Position numbers and translations under genes: made by a program. Below the pieces are notes generated by a model. It worked only from the letters and a program-made list of their open reading frames with translations, ran no database searches and was not told the DNA's origin. A stretch of DNA of 64,000 bases. It comes from Cephalotrichum gorgonifer (Eukaryota > Ascomycota > Sordariomycetes > Microascales > Microascaceae). Where the stretch lies: positions 930,001-994,000 of the forward strand of contig ONZQ02000013.1 in NCBI GenBank assembly GCA_900312665.1. The letters are read 5' to 3'. Of this stretch, positions 45,401-56,611 are shown piece after piece (positions within the stretch are counted from its first letter, which is position 1; every line of letters begins with the position of its first letter).

Positions 45401-47105
45401 TCGAGACCTCGTTACAGGCATCGAGTACCGGTTGAGACTATGATCAATGTGGAATTAGCCCTTGTTCGGAGGTCCCAACTCCACTTGCTCTGGAGGAGCT
45501 CTGGCAGTGCTGTGGGTATCATGGGACGGACCCTGTCCGGTTAGGATATGAGAGGGGAGATAGTCAACTGTGCGAGGCAAGGGAGAGGGTAATGATGGTG
45601 GCCAGGCGGATATGTCCGTCACTGAGGCTCGTGATACAAGATACAGGACTGCCAAGCACGGGTCGTCGCCACTCAGATGAGATACATGAGATTGAACGAG
45701 CGGGCAATCAGAAGTGAGGGATGGGGTCGAGGGTAAGGGTAGGGGTATCATATGTGCTTAAAGTGTGGATGGCAGTCTAGGCTGGGAGAGTGCATAGGTA
45801 TTGGGGAGTAGGGAATATGGCTTTGGTGGACTAGGATTGATGTAGGGGATGGTGCTAGAAGGAGAGGGGGCGTTGATTGACGAAGTGAAGTGATAAATGG
45901 TAGATAGACCCGTCGCCGTGTCCAAGGAGAAGCAAATGGCTCAACCGGCAGATACAGGCGTGGGAGTCTATGTAGCCCACCGCTCCTGTGGCAGATACAG
46001 AGACGGAGGCTGCGCTACCAGGCGCTGTAGTCTGAGACGCATACGCGTTCTCATCGCGCAGCAGGGGTGGAAGGGGACGAGAAGTCAAGGGAGGAGACCG
46101 AACTTACGCATTGGAAGACCTGTGGCTCGTTGGGTCTTGGCGAACTGCTTCATCCTTGTCCTCCTCGTCGCTGTTCCTCCGTGTGGTAGGGGTCGACCAG
46201 GACGGCGGCTGGATACTAGCAAGAATGCCCGCCGGGGGGGACGAGAGTTGGGAGCCAGACCGGCCAGCGCGGTTGTATATACCCGGTGGGGAAGTGAGGC
46301 TCGAGGTAGAGTATCGGTTCGGTCGAGAGAAGATGGAAGGGAACCCGTTCGAGGTCTCTCGGTATTCCGGGGGCGTAGTGGGCTCGGATTGATGGCCGCC
46401 GAAGGGGCCTCGCAAATCTTCTTGCATCTGGGCCAGCTCCTGCTCGTGCTTTTGCAACTCGGCTTCGAAACGGCGCTTCTGCTCTCTGATCATTTCATAT
46501 TCCTGCTTCTTTTTCTCTAACTGCCCGGCCGTCAGTCCTCCCTGTCTCTGATGGCCGGGACCTGGGCCTGGGGCTTGGCCTGTCCTGAATTGGTGGCTTT
46601 CACGGGGCAACCAAATCTGGATTCCGGGATGTCTGTCGCCATTCGACACAGCCGCGCCGGGCTGGGGACGTACCAATTGAACCTTGTGGTATGCCTAAAG
46701 CGAAGTATCCGTTAGCCACGGGTGCCCCACAGACAGACACGCGCGCGCACACGTGCATACACACGTCCGGGGGGGGGGAGGACTGCTGCGAGGAGACGCA
46801 GCAAGAAATGCCTGCAGACTTCTGGCAGACAGTTGGCTCGACCCCGAAGAGACGGCGCCCCGGACGACGATCTGGGGATGGAGGAAGAAACATACGGAGG
46901 CATAATCATGTGGCTGTTCAGGGCCCCGATGGGACATGATGCTGGTCAATGTTGGTACACGCCCCGAATCGGTGGTGAATCGGCGAGGCAGGGTCGAGCG
47001 TGGGTCGTGCGAAGAGACGCCTTGGGGAAGGCGGTTGCCATTCCGAGGGGGTGAGACAAGGCCGTTCATGCCTGCATCAGGTCGCGGAAATCGTAAATCG
47101 TCCAT
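42483..47105 (-). CDS. Pumilio/PUF-family RNA-binding protein
   Basis: Sequence-specific mRNA-binding repressor, cytoplasmic. Five exons on the minus strand: 47105-46896, 46694-46108, 45437-45254, 44650-43891 and 43819-42483, 1025 residues, frame kept at each junction. The N-terminal 580 residues are low-complexity (Pro/Gln/Ser/Asn/Gly) with a short charged helix (LEKKKQEYEMIREQKRRFEA). Residues about 582-880 hold eight Puf repeats, with RNA-contact cores QHGCRYLQ, PFGNYLCQ, QHGTRALQ, LNGNHVIQ, RHGCCVLQ, PYGNYVIQ, KFSSNVIE and NYANYVIQ. The C-terminal 150 residues are Pro/Gly-rich. By the PUF code the repeats should read a UGUA-type element. Introns 2 and 3 are very long (670 and 603 bases) while the others are 201 and 71. 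The upstream region is also very long. Confidence 0.92.
44651..45253 (-). other. Long PUF-gene intron 3 (603 bp)
   Basis: Bounded by a GTATGT donor at 45253 and a CTGCAG acceptor at 44651. The next exon begins GLSAIGSGQLNGNTTSAKPA in frame. The open frames inside are hydrophobic and Phe/Ser-rich without family likeness. Confidence 0.65.
45438..46107 (-). other. Long PUF-gene intron 2 (670 bp)
   Basis: Bounded by a GTAAGT donor at 46107 and a CATAG acceptor at 45438. The junction restores Ala-Leu-Asn-Arg before a downstream frame that starts MPVTRSRNGIYDL. I cannot exclude a small extra or alternative exon inside it. Confidence 0.6.
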
Positions 47106-47319
47106 TTTTCGGGGCTAGTCCTTTGTTGTTTCGGCCTGTTCCTTTTTGATTCTTTCCTCCTCCGCTTTTTCTACTATAACATCAAGGGTTGGATTCGTAC
47201 ACGTCGGGGAGGTAAAGGGAGTGCTCGGCAGCTCTATATTACTATTACAGACGCGAATGGTCACCCGTCAGCAAGATAACCCTTTAGGTTGAGGTCGCGA
47301 GTATGAAAATGAGAGCAGA

Positions 47320-47391
47320 AGCGGGTGATGGGATCGGGATTAAAGGGTGCAATGAAGCGGGTGATGGGATCGGGATTAAAGGGTGCAATGA
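47320..47391. repeat. 36-bp perfect tandem duplication
   Basis: Two identical adjacent copies of a 36-base unit starting AGCGGGTGATGGGATCGGGA, at 47320-47355 and 47356-47391. They lie in the PUF leader/promoter. Perfect identity suggests a recent event. Confidence 0.95.
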
Positions 47392-50300
47392 TGTTGGGCG
47401 GCTGCGACCAGGACGAGATGCTAACGCGGCGGCGCCAGGTAGGGGACTGGCCGGACGTTGGGCGAATATGTCCGTGTCGGTGTAGGAGCCGATGCTCAGC
47501 ACGGGCGGTAAAAAAAAAAAAAGGTAGAGGAGAGAAGGGGGGGGTGGCAATCAAGGCGGCAAGGCGCAAGAGCTGGAGACAGAGCTGATGATGTCGAACT
47601 GTCTCAAAAAGAAAAGCAGTGCCCGCGAAGGGAGGTTGCGACTCGACGCCGTCCTCGTATCCTTCGTTACGGCAAGGGAACGGTGTTGCCCACAGAGCTC
47701 GTCGGAGGCTGGCCAAGTGTGGAGCTGATCCTGGAGTTCGGACAGACGAAGCTTGGTTTGTGGCGCAGACCAGGGCGGAATGGGGAGGAGGGAGGGGGGA
47801 AGAGGCGCCAATATTGTGAACTGCGAGAAGGGGGGCAACAACTTTGTTCGCGGGCTTGCTGGGAGACGAGAGGATGTTCCAGCAGCGAGAGGATCCTTGT
47901 CCACAGGCGATGAAAGGGGGGTTGTAGGTAGAAGCAACAAAGGCCGCCCACTGCCTGTATCACCGCGAGATGCGCTTTCGCAATAGCAACAGCAGTAGCA
48001 ACACTCAGGACTCACCTTTTCTCCGTAGCATACAGCGAGGCGGAGAGGGCCTCCAAATATAAATTTGACAAGTCGCGCCCTGGTGAGCCAGGAGCGACGA
48101 CGCTGGTGAGGCGGCGCTGAGAGAGAAAAGAAAGACAAGAAATGTGAAGACGGTTTGAATACACCCAGGAAGAGAGAGGGAGGAGGTCGGAGGAGGGGAG
48201 GGCCAAGAAGGAGGGCGGGTAGGTAGAGGAGGGAGAGGAGGGATGGGAGAATTGAATTAGGTTTCGTTTCGTTCGTCCCTTGTGCTAAGGCTGCCAATTG
48301 CATTGGTCCCCTGGACCCGTTCCACCCTGGGCTCTGTCCGTAGCGACTGTGGCTATCGCTAAGATGGCGGGGTCCACGTTCCATGGGTCCTTTGGTTCGT
48401 GGGTAGGTACTTAGGGTACCACTGTAACCTACACTGTACAAGCAGGTACCGCGTGCGAGTTCTTCGCCCGATGTGGATGTGGGTGGATGGTGAGCTGGCT
48501 CAAAGTACTTCCAGAGGGGGTGGTACCTGTCGATGAAATAAATCTCTTAGCCAGCATGGATCCATGCAAGCAGCGCCTGAGGTCAGTTGGCACCTGGCCC
48601 AAGTCTACCAAATTCCGCCCACGATCACCCCTTGCCCCTGCCCCGTCCTTTGACCGAGTTTCTTTTTTGGCGGCAATGGGTATCTTTTGCGGCGCGTACC
48701 CGTAATACGTCTACCTGTGGTGGCGTCACAGAGCTACTAGTGGACCTAGGTACCCCCTCATATTTCTTTGAAGACCGGGCAGGGGTATACCGCGGTGGCC
48801 CTTGCACCCATCACACAGAGCAGGATGCCGACATGTGCTAATACCGATACTGTGGGTACGACTGCGGATACAGATCCATTGTGAGCTCCTGACGGTGTAC
48901 GAGCCTGCGCTGTTCAAGGTACGAGTACTGGTGAAATGGGCGATTCGATCTGGGATCTAGGCCTCGATGGTCCCGTTCCGGCAAGCCCCCCGGGCTTGGG
49001 GGCCCGCTCCGTTATTACCTGTAAGCACAACGGGGAAGGAGGCCCAGAATTTGGAAGGGCTAAAGATCTGGCGGTGTCTGATTCTGGTTGCACTGAGACT
49101 AGGGCCTAGGACCTGCAAGTGCCCGCGCCCACCTGTACACGTATGCCTGTGAGCTCCAACGTGTCGAAGCGCAGCGCCAGGTGAGTTGACATGTCTTTGT
49201 TGGCGAGTTCGTGGGCGCTGTCAGGGCAGGGTTGACGCTGTTTGCTGAGACAAGGCCTCAATAATACAAGTCATCGTAATTACTCGTACACCGCAAGAAA
49301 CGCTACTGGCTGAAGCACAGACCACCGCAGGCCGGGATAAAGAAGGAGGGGGAGAGATCCTTGACTTGCAGTAGCTCGAAACTCGAACCCTCGTAACTAC
49401 AATGAGGTATTCGTACTCGTACTGTACTCTTGCGTACACCACGCGTAAAACGAACACGAAAGGACTCGTACCCCCACCGCATAGTTGACGTCAGGGACGT
49501 GGAGGCAACATTGAAAAACGCTGCTGCAGCAACCAAAATGGTACATTGTATGGAGTAGTCTCGACCTTCTCCACATTCGCGCCGGATAGGCATGGAAACC
49601 ACGGGGGCAGGCGTTACCAGCCTAAAGCGTTCGCCGTGCTCCGTATTGCGTTCCTCCATCGTGCACCCGTCGCACGAAGTTGGAAGGCACCACAGAGCTT
49701 CGGCTCCATCAAGTGGATGAAATGATCAGGGGACGGTATGTATGTACTTCGTACACAGTACCCATATCCATATCCATTTCAGAGGAGGAGAACCAGCCCA
49801 GCTCTTCTGAGCGAGTACAAGGGCCAAGTGGATGTTGCACGCCGCCTAGCCCGCTTAAATCCCAGCCATCCTCCACACCAAGTGCTTGATCTGGTCTGCT
49901 CCTTCCCCTCCCTTATCCTCGACGGCACATGGGATAGTGGGTCCCCCCCTCAACCTTCCTGGTTCAGGGGTTCCATTCCACCACTTTCGAAGCCGGACCG
50001 ACGACGCCGATTACACCGCAAAGTTTCAATAGTGGGTGCCTGCCCGTAGCAACCATGGGAGGCTAATAAGACGACGAAACGAGATCCCTCCGATCCATTC
50101 CTTCCCCGAGCTTCCAAGATCTACAAAGTACGGCGGGAATCCCGATGGCCTTGCATTCGAAACTTATGTTATTCTCCTTCCGGGCAGTACGAAGTACATG
50201 CGGAAACCCTTTTCTGGTTCTTCCACCTTTCACTTGTTTCTTCTGTTTATCAATCAAAGCAGGGATCGGGACTCTAACTGTGCCTGCGACCCTCCCGCGC

Positions 50301-51041
50301 TTTCACCAGCCACCCCATCCGCTGCCAAGCTGGGGGCGGCAGGGATAATGGGGGAGGGTAGCGAGTTACTTGTAATGAGTGGGTGAATGTAGTGGGCGTG
50401 CTATGTTGGTCATCCCGATCCCGTCAAGTAAGTTGACGAGGATGTACCTGTTTAGGGCTTTACGAGTAGGGTCCAGAGAGCTTCGAGACACAAACATGCT
50501 TCCGCCCCCCCTCCCCCCTATCTTTCGTGTCCGCCTCTCGTCGTCCTTTTCTGGGCGGGGGTCGGCGGGGCAGTCCATCCTCCGTTGCCACTGAAGCGGG
50601 GGGAGGAGAAGGCGGTGAGAGACTGTGTGTGAGAGCCAGAGCTGCCGGACGGAGCAAGGACCATCGTCTCTCTACCAAGGTATTACTCATACTGGGGGGT
50701 GGAGGTTAAAGGGTTGATGCGTCGTCTTCAGAGACAACCCCAGACTGTGCATGCGTCAACCTGTGACGGGAACGAGCATGATTGGTTTACAGTGTGCCCG
50801 CATCGCGGGCAATTCAATTCCAGTTTTGACAGACCAGCCGCTGCGCTGGCAAGCGCCACGAAGCGAGACATCACAATCACAAGACGTTGAAGACAAAATT
50901 GAAAGAAAGAAAGAAAGAGCTGTACCACCCACCCCCCTCCACCCCCCCCACGGCAGAAGACCGAGGATCGGGGAGGGGGCCGTCGACCAGCCTTTCCCCG
51001 CATCAGGAGTAATTGTTGAGAAATGGAAACGACCCCACAGG

Positions 51042-51170
51042 GGAAGGAAGGGTGCGAGTACAAGTAGGTAGTGAGTGGGTAGTGGAGGTGGAAGGAATGG
51101 TGCGAGTAGGTCGTGCGTAGTGCAGGAAGGAAGGAAGGATACGAGTAGGTAGTGAGTCCGTACATAGTGG
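51042..51170. repeat. Degenerate minisatellite, three units of about 35-49 bp
   Basis: Three units starting GGAAGGAA at about 51042, 51090 and 51125, each followed by (T/A)GCGAGTA or ACGAGTAGGTAGTGAGT words. Copies are imperfect. Non-coding. Confidence 0.65.
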
Positions 51171-52603
51171 GGAGGGAACGTTTCCACTCCACGCTGAAAG
51201 GGTAATAGGTCCTCCCGGAGTGATATCCTATTCTCGGCGCCGCTCAGTTCCATGAAAGACTAATATTAACTACATGATTTTTTTTCTCGCCGCTCGGGAG
51301 GTGGGGGGGTTATCGGGCTAAGAAAGGGTTTAGGGGGGTAGCCATTAAGAGATGGCAATAGTTGCCCCTCTACAGAGTACGAGTAGGTTCTGCTCCTTCT
51401 ATCCACCGACATTTGGTGGCGCGAAACTTTGCACTACCTTTGATATGCATGCTTCTACCACCACCAAGAGGCGAGTTCGAGAAAACGGAATCTCCGTTCC
51501 TGGATTCGGGAGTGGCGTCTATTAATATCGGCGGCCCCTTTTGAATGAATAACCTCCAACCGCTACTACTAACAAGTAGTTACACGCCTAGAACACAGTT
51601 TCATCTCAATCCTAGTTAGATCATATTTTCCCCTTTAGTACAGAACATGCAGCGTGCCCGTAGTCCTTGTGGCAATACCTGTAATCGCCTTGGATCCTTT
51701 CTCGGCCGTGCTTTGTCCACTTGCCGCGCTTCCCTCGCCTACCCGGTAAACATATATTAGGCCCTGTCTTGCCGCACTAACACCCCGGGCCCAACGGCCC
51801 ACCACGTCCCCAAAATAGACAATAGACAATATTCCCCCTCCCGGAGGAATCAGAGACGGGACCGGCGTAATATAAACTATTAGATTGCCCTTCCCATACA
51901 AACTAAAACTCCTCTACTTTATTGACCAATCCCGCGGACTTGAGTCACATGAGCGGAATGAGCCCGGACCAGTGCAATGGATAGAACCCAGGAGCGAGGG
52001 ACTTTGCGACCTGCGAACGGTTCGTAGTGAGTGAGCGACCAAGTCACCGGGGCACCGGGGTTAAAATGTAGGAGATGGGAATCTGCATGACAGCAGATGG
52101 ACACATGGGTGGGCTGGCCACAAAAGGGGGATGGATATAGAGGCCCCTACCTCAGACACAGTCGAACAACAAGGACAAAAAGGACAAAAGAAAACATACA
52201 ACACCAGGGATTCGCTGGTCGTCACCGACCCAACTACTAGTCTAGCGCTTCGAGGTTTAGGTTTAGGGGAGCGGACGGGACCCTCCGTATTCCACGAGCT
52301 ATGGTCGTATGTACTATGGCTGTGCTGTAGACTGGCTTATACCAGGAGGTGTGGGCGAGTAGTTCTGTGGGAGGAACTTGTTTACACTCACTCATTCCCA
52401 AGGTACCATCACGGCCTTGCCTACATTGTGTAATACCCCGTGGGTGAAAAGAAGCATCGCTCGTGAAGTACAATTCATCTACGCCCAAGCCTTAGCACCT
52501 ATGTAAAGACAAATGTACACATGAACACCAAACTCTATCCATCCACACATATGCTGCCCCTCCTCACCCCATACCGAAGCCAAGGCACCATTCTCAAATT
52601 CCA

Positions 52604-55600
52604 TCACCCCTTCGGATGAGGGAACTCGTCCTCAAGCTTCAGCCTCACTCCGACATTCATACTGATCAGCTCCTGAACCAGCAGCTTCGCCGCGTACGGC
52701 ATCGTCATCTTCGTCACCGCCCCCGTGCTCCCACACGTGTTACAGTATCCCCTGTACCCGAACAGCCCGCACCCCTCGCAAATGTCAATGTCCACGGCGT
52801 CGGAGCTGATCATCAGCCTCTCGAGGAGCAGCTGCGACGCACCGTACGCGATCAGGCAGTCACGCTCCATCTCTCCCAGCCGCAGACCGCCGTCCCGCGA
52901 CCTACCCTCCGTCGGCTGCCGGGTGAGCGTGGCCCGCGGGCCGGTCGACCGCGAGTGCATCTTGTCCTGCACCATGTGCTTCAGCCTCTGGTAGTAGATC
53001 GGCCCGTTGAAGATGTACGCCTCTAGCGGCTCGCCCGTCTCCCCCGACGTGAAGTAGTCCTTGCCTTCCCACGAGAAGCCGTGGTCGACGAGCACCTGGC
53101 TCATCTCCTCCACGGGATGAGACCTGAACGCGTCGCCGTACCCGTACTCCTTGCGCCCGTGCACGACCGAGGCCTTGCCCGTGAGACACTCGAGGAGCTT
53201 GCCCACCGTCATGCGCGACGGGAAACCGTGAGGGTTCATGATGATGTCCGGGATGATCCCCCGGTCCGAGAACGGCAGGTCCTCCTGGTCGACGATGATC
53301 CCCACAACACCCTTCTGCCCGTGCCTCGACGAGAACTTGTCGCCCAGCTCGGGCCGCCTCGTCTGCCTCGTCTGGACCTTGATCACCTGGGTCTCCTTCT
53401 CTGTGTGCGAGAGCATCACCTTGTCGATGTAGGCCGGGTCCGCCGTCTTGTAGTTTATCGACGAGTCGCGGAATTCGCTGGGGCCCCTGTCCAGCCCGAT
53501 CCCCGTCGTCGCTAGATCCAGGGGCGTGTTCTTCAGGACCATCGTCTCGCCGCATTTGATCTGATAGCCCACGGTGGCAAGTCCGTCGTCGTCTAGGGCG
53601 CTCCACTTGCTCTCCTTTGCCGCATCGTCCCGCGTCGGGCGCCCGATCTGCTCGCGCCGGCCGTTGGGGTACTTCTGGAGTTCGGTCACGTACTTGCGGA
53701 ACACCTGGCAACGCCCGAACCCGCGGTCACATGATGCCTTGTTGAGCACGAGAGCATCTTCGATATCGTAACCCGAGAACGACATGACAACCACTGTCGC
53801 GTTCTGGCCGGCGGGAAGCTTTTCATAGTGGATCAGCTCAATGGTCTTGCTAATGACCATTGGCCTCTGCGGGTACACGAGGGTGTAGAGGAGGGTATCG
53901 ATCCTGTTAAACTGGTTGTAGGCGATGGCCCCGATGGCTTGCTTACCCATAGCACACTGGTAGGTGTTACGGGGCGACTGGTTGTGGTGGGGGAAGGGGA
54001 TGAGCCCGGCGACGGCGCCAAGAATAGTGAACGGCTCGATCTCCATGTGCGTGTGGCTTCGCGTGATCTCCGACTCGTCTATTGCCACCAGTGAGTCATT
54101 CAGCTCGTTGACATCCATGTACTCAACCACTCCGTTCTTGAGGAAGTCTTCGAATGTGGCCTTGCCGAGTTGAAGGAGGCGGAGATGCTCCGGCTTCAAG
54201 CGCGACTTCCCATTGGTGACGATGATGAACGGCCGGCAGATGCGGCCCTCATCGGTAGCGATGTTCACGGTCTTGTAGTGCAAGTTAAGGTTGATGCTGA
54301 CGAAGGGAGATATGGCTCCTTTCCGCCTGAGGTTCCGAAGCCTGGCGGTAACGGTCTCGGGCGACTTGGTGGTGGCGATGGGAGTACCGTTGAAATGTAT
54401 GATGTAGGTTTGGTCGTGCAAGTCTTGGCCGGCTATGGTCTTGAGGGAGTCGACATTGTTGTCCATGAAAAGACTCTCCAAGACGGGTTTCTCGTCATCG
54501 TCCGTGGTGATGTGGGTCATGAGGGCAAGGTTCTTGACGAGACCGCAGGCCTCGCCTTCGGGGGTATCAGAGGTACACAGCATACCCCACTGGGACGGCT
54601 GCAGCGCACGAGGTCCACTGACCTTCCGCGTCTTCTCGAACTGACTGTTGATACGAGTCATCATTCCGAGAGCGGCGATGTAGCTGAGGCGGCTGAGGAC
54701 GTGGGATACGCCCACCCTGTTCATACCGAAACGCTTGACGGTCCAGTTTCCCGTTTGGATCGCTCGGTTGAGTCCCATCCCGATATTGTTAGAGTGGTTT
54801 CGGATCATGTTCGCCGGGTCGAGGGCAACGGCCTGGTTGTTTTTCTTGAGGAACTTGTCGATGCTCATTTTGACCTCGCTCGTGAACTTCTTGAACAGAT
54901 CCTCAAACAGCAAGCTCAGCATCTGCCCCGCAAGTTCCAGCCTCTTGTTCCCGACGAAATCCCTATCGTCGACTAGGGTCCGATCCCTGGATGCGAGGAG
55001 AACGCGGCGCGCCATCAGAGCCAGATAAACGGCCTTCGTATTCGGCTCTAGCCCATCGATGGGCACATGTGCAACGACAAGGTTGGCGAGTGTGTCAAGA
55101 GCCTCCTCCGCATTGTTTCGCCGCTGCTGAAACGCGCCGGGCGTCCTCTTCCCGCCCATCCTCACCCTCGCACCGATGAACTCCAGCGCATCCTGCTGAC
55201 TGATGACGCCAGCCTTGGCTGCCTCCTCAAAGTTGACGAGGAAGTCATCCTGCAGCTTGGAGTTGGAGCCAGCAACGAGGTTAACGATGTCAGCGTCGGA
55301 GAAGCCGCCAAGCGCCTTGAGGACGATGATGATGGGGATGTCCTCGGTGAGGACGTTATGTGTTAGGTGTATCCGGTCCTTCTTGAGTCGCACGTAGGTC
55401 TTGGACTTCCGCTCGTGGGTAGAACTAGTGACGGACGCCTGTATGATGTTGTTCTTATCGTCGGCCTCGACAATGACACGGTTCTTGCTCAGTTGCTCCT
55501 GGATCAGAATGACCTTCTCAGTGCCGCCGATGATGAAGTAGCCGCCGGGGTCGAGGGGACACTCGTTCATGGACTCCATCTGGGCGTTGTTGGCGCCAGC

Positions 55601-56138
55601 GAGGCGACACTTGCTGCTCTTAAGCATGAGGGGCATGCGGCCGAGGGGCACATCCTTCTTAATGATTCGTGTCTTATCGCGGATGTATGCGATGTCGACA
55701 ACCATAGGGGCGGCGTATGTCATGTCTCGGAGCCGGCACTCCATGGGAGTGATTTCGTTGTCGCATCGGTAGTCGACAAAGTCCACCCTGCGCGGCGGGA
55801 GGACGCGGATATCCGTGATTCTAGGAACAGCGGAATGGGTTAGTCACATGGGGCTGCTTGGACGAAGAGAGGGCGATCGTTGGAGGCCATGCTTACTCGA
55901 GGAGGAAACGGCTCTCGACATCGCTCTTTATCCTAGAGTTGGCTCGCACAATGTCCTTGATCCCTTGCTCGACAAAGAAGTTGTATGAGTCAATGTGCTG
56001 CTTAACCAGGCCCTTGACCTTCAGGAAAGCGGGGAGCAGCTGGAACTTGTCCTCCTTGGTGGAGATAGGGTCCGTCAGGCTCTTCCCGTTGTAGAACGGC
56101 TCGAGGAGGGCCTCGAATCCATCGTCAATGGCCTTCAT
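52604..56138 (-). CDS. RET1: RNA polymerase III second-largest subunit (Rpc2/C128)
   Basis: Catalytic beta-like subunit of nuclear RNA polymerase III. Two exons on the minus strand, 56138-55897 and 55820-52604, 1152 residues, against 1149 in yeast Ret1, which supports the ATG at 56138. The frame is open further upstream but without an ATG. The N-terminus (FEALLEPFYNGKSLTDPIST, LLPAFLKVKGLVKQHIDSYN) is Pol III-like. Then come NECPLDPGGYFIIGGTEKVI, the fork-loop TSDTPEGEACGLVKNLALM, the metal-site region FSGYDIEDALVLNKASCDRG (near residue 763), RRPELGDKFSSRHGQKGVVG (near 916) and EGRSRDGGLRLGEMERDC. A four-cysteine zinc site CEGCG...CNTC lies at about 1094-1113. The ending MPYAAKLLVQELISMNVGVR distinguishes it from the Pol I and Pol II paralogues. 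Confidence 0.95.
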
Positions 56139-56611
56139 AATGGGGTTCTGCTGCGCATGCTTTGGGGTGAAGCACAGTTCGTGGATTTGCAAACCGCGGG
56201 CAGGAAGTGGTGTGGAGGCGATTGGCGTTGGATTTGCGATGGCGGGATGTGACGGAGCAAAAATATATTCTGCTGGCCCCTCCCTTAGTGGCGACGGATT
56301 TGGCAGGCGGTGGAGAGCTGGGCTTGGTGGGGTCAATGTCCTAGCTCCATCCGTCCAAGTGCATATAATAAATACATTGCCACATGTGAGTCCTTGACTA
56401 TTATCGTACTCGAGATCACCACCATGTATGGAAGGTTCACATTTGCGAGCACTTGTAGGAGCATGATGGACATGAATTGATTCAGAGCGGCCTTAATAAG
56501 AAAACTCCTGAAGTGTATGAGAGTGCCATCGATATTCCGATATTCAAGCACCGGCGACGATCACATTCTAGTAATACATGTATTCCGGATGGTCATATGC
56601 CGTCAATCATC
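56139..56611. promoter_or_regulatory. RET1 promoter and RAD57 3' UTR
   Basis: A 473-bp gap between two minus-strand genes. The RET1 frame stays open on its upstream side to about 56390 without an ATG, so part of this is 5' leader. Confidence 0.45.

Larger units (their letters stand above)
47106..52603. other. 5.5-kb gene-poor region upstream of the PUF gene
   Basis: It lies between the PUF start and the RET1 stop, both on the minus strand. No gene that I can support. The largest frame (47551-48441, minus, 296 codons) is Pro/Ser/Leu-rich from pyrimidine-rich DNA and is probably leader noise. It holds a 36-bp tandem duplication (47320-47391), a (GGAAGG) and GAGTAGGTAG repeat cluster (51042-51170) and many TACGAGTAC-like words. 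A donor-like GTGAGT at 48015 on the minus strand and a CTGTAATAG acceptor near 47238 could bound a leader intron, with low certainty. Confidence 0.5.

Noticed and set aside
47551..48441. 296-codon frame on the minus strand
   Set aside because: Composed of Pro/Ser/Leu/Arg-rich low-complexity residues from pyrimidine-rich DNA, no domain, and it lies in the probable leader of the PUF gene.
49370..49400. Second B-box-like word (GGGTTCGAGTTT, minus strand)
   Set aside because: The T-arm stem cannot form and no tRNA body is visible.
56139..56336. Upstream extension of RET1 (66 codons)
   Set aside because: Open but begins with TTG, reads as Pro-rich, and the ATG at 56138 already gives a protein of the usual family length.
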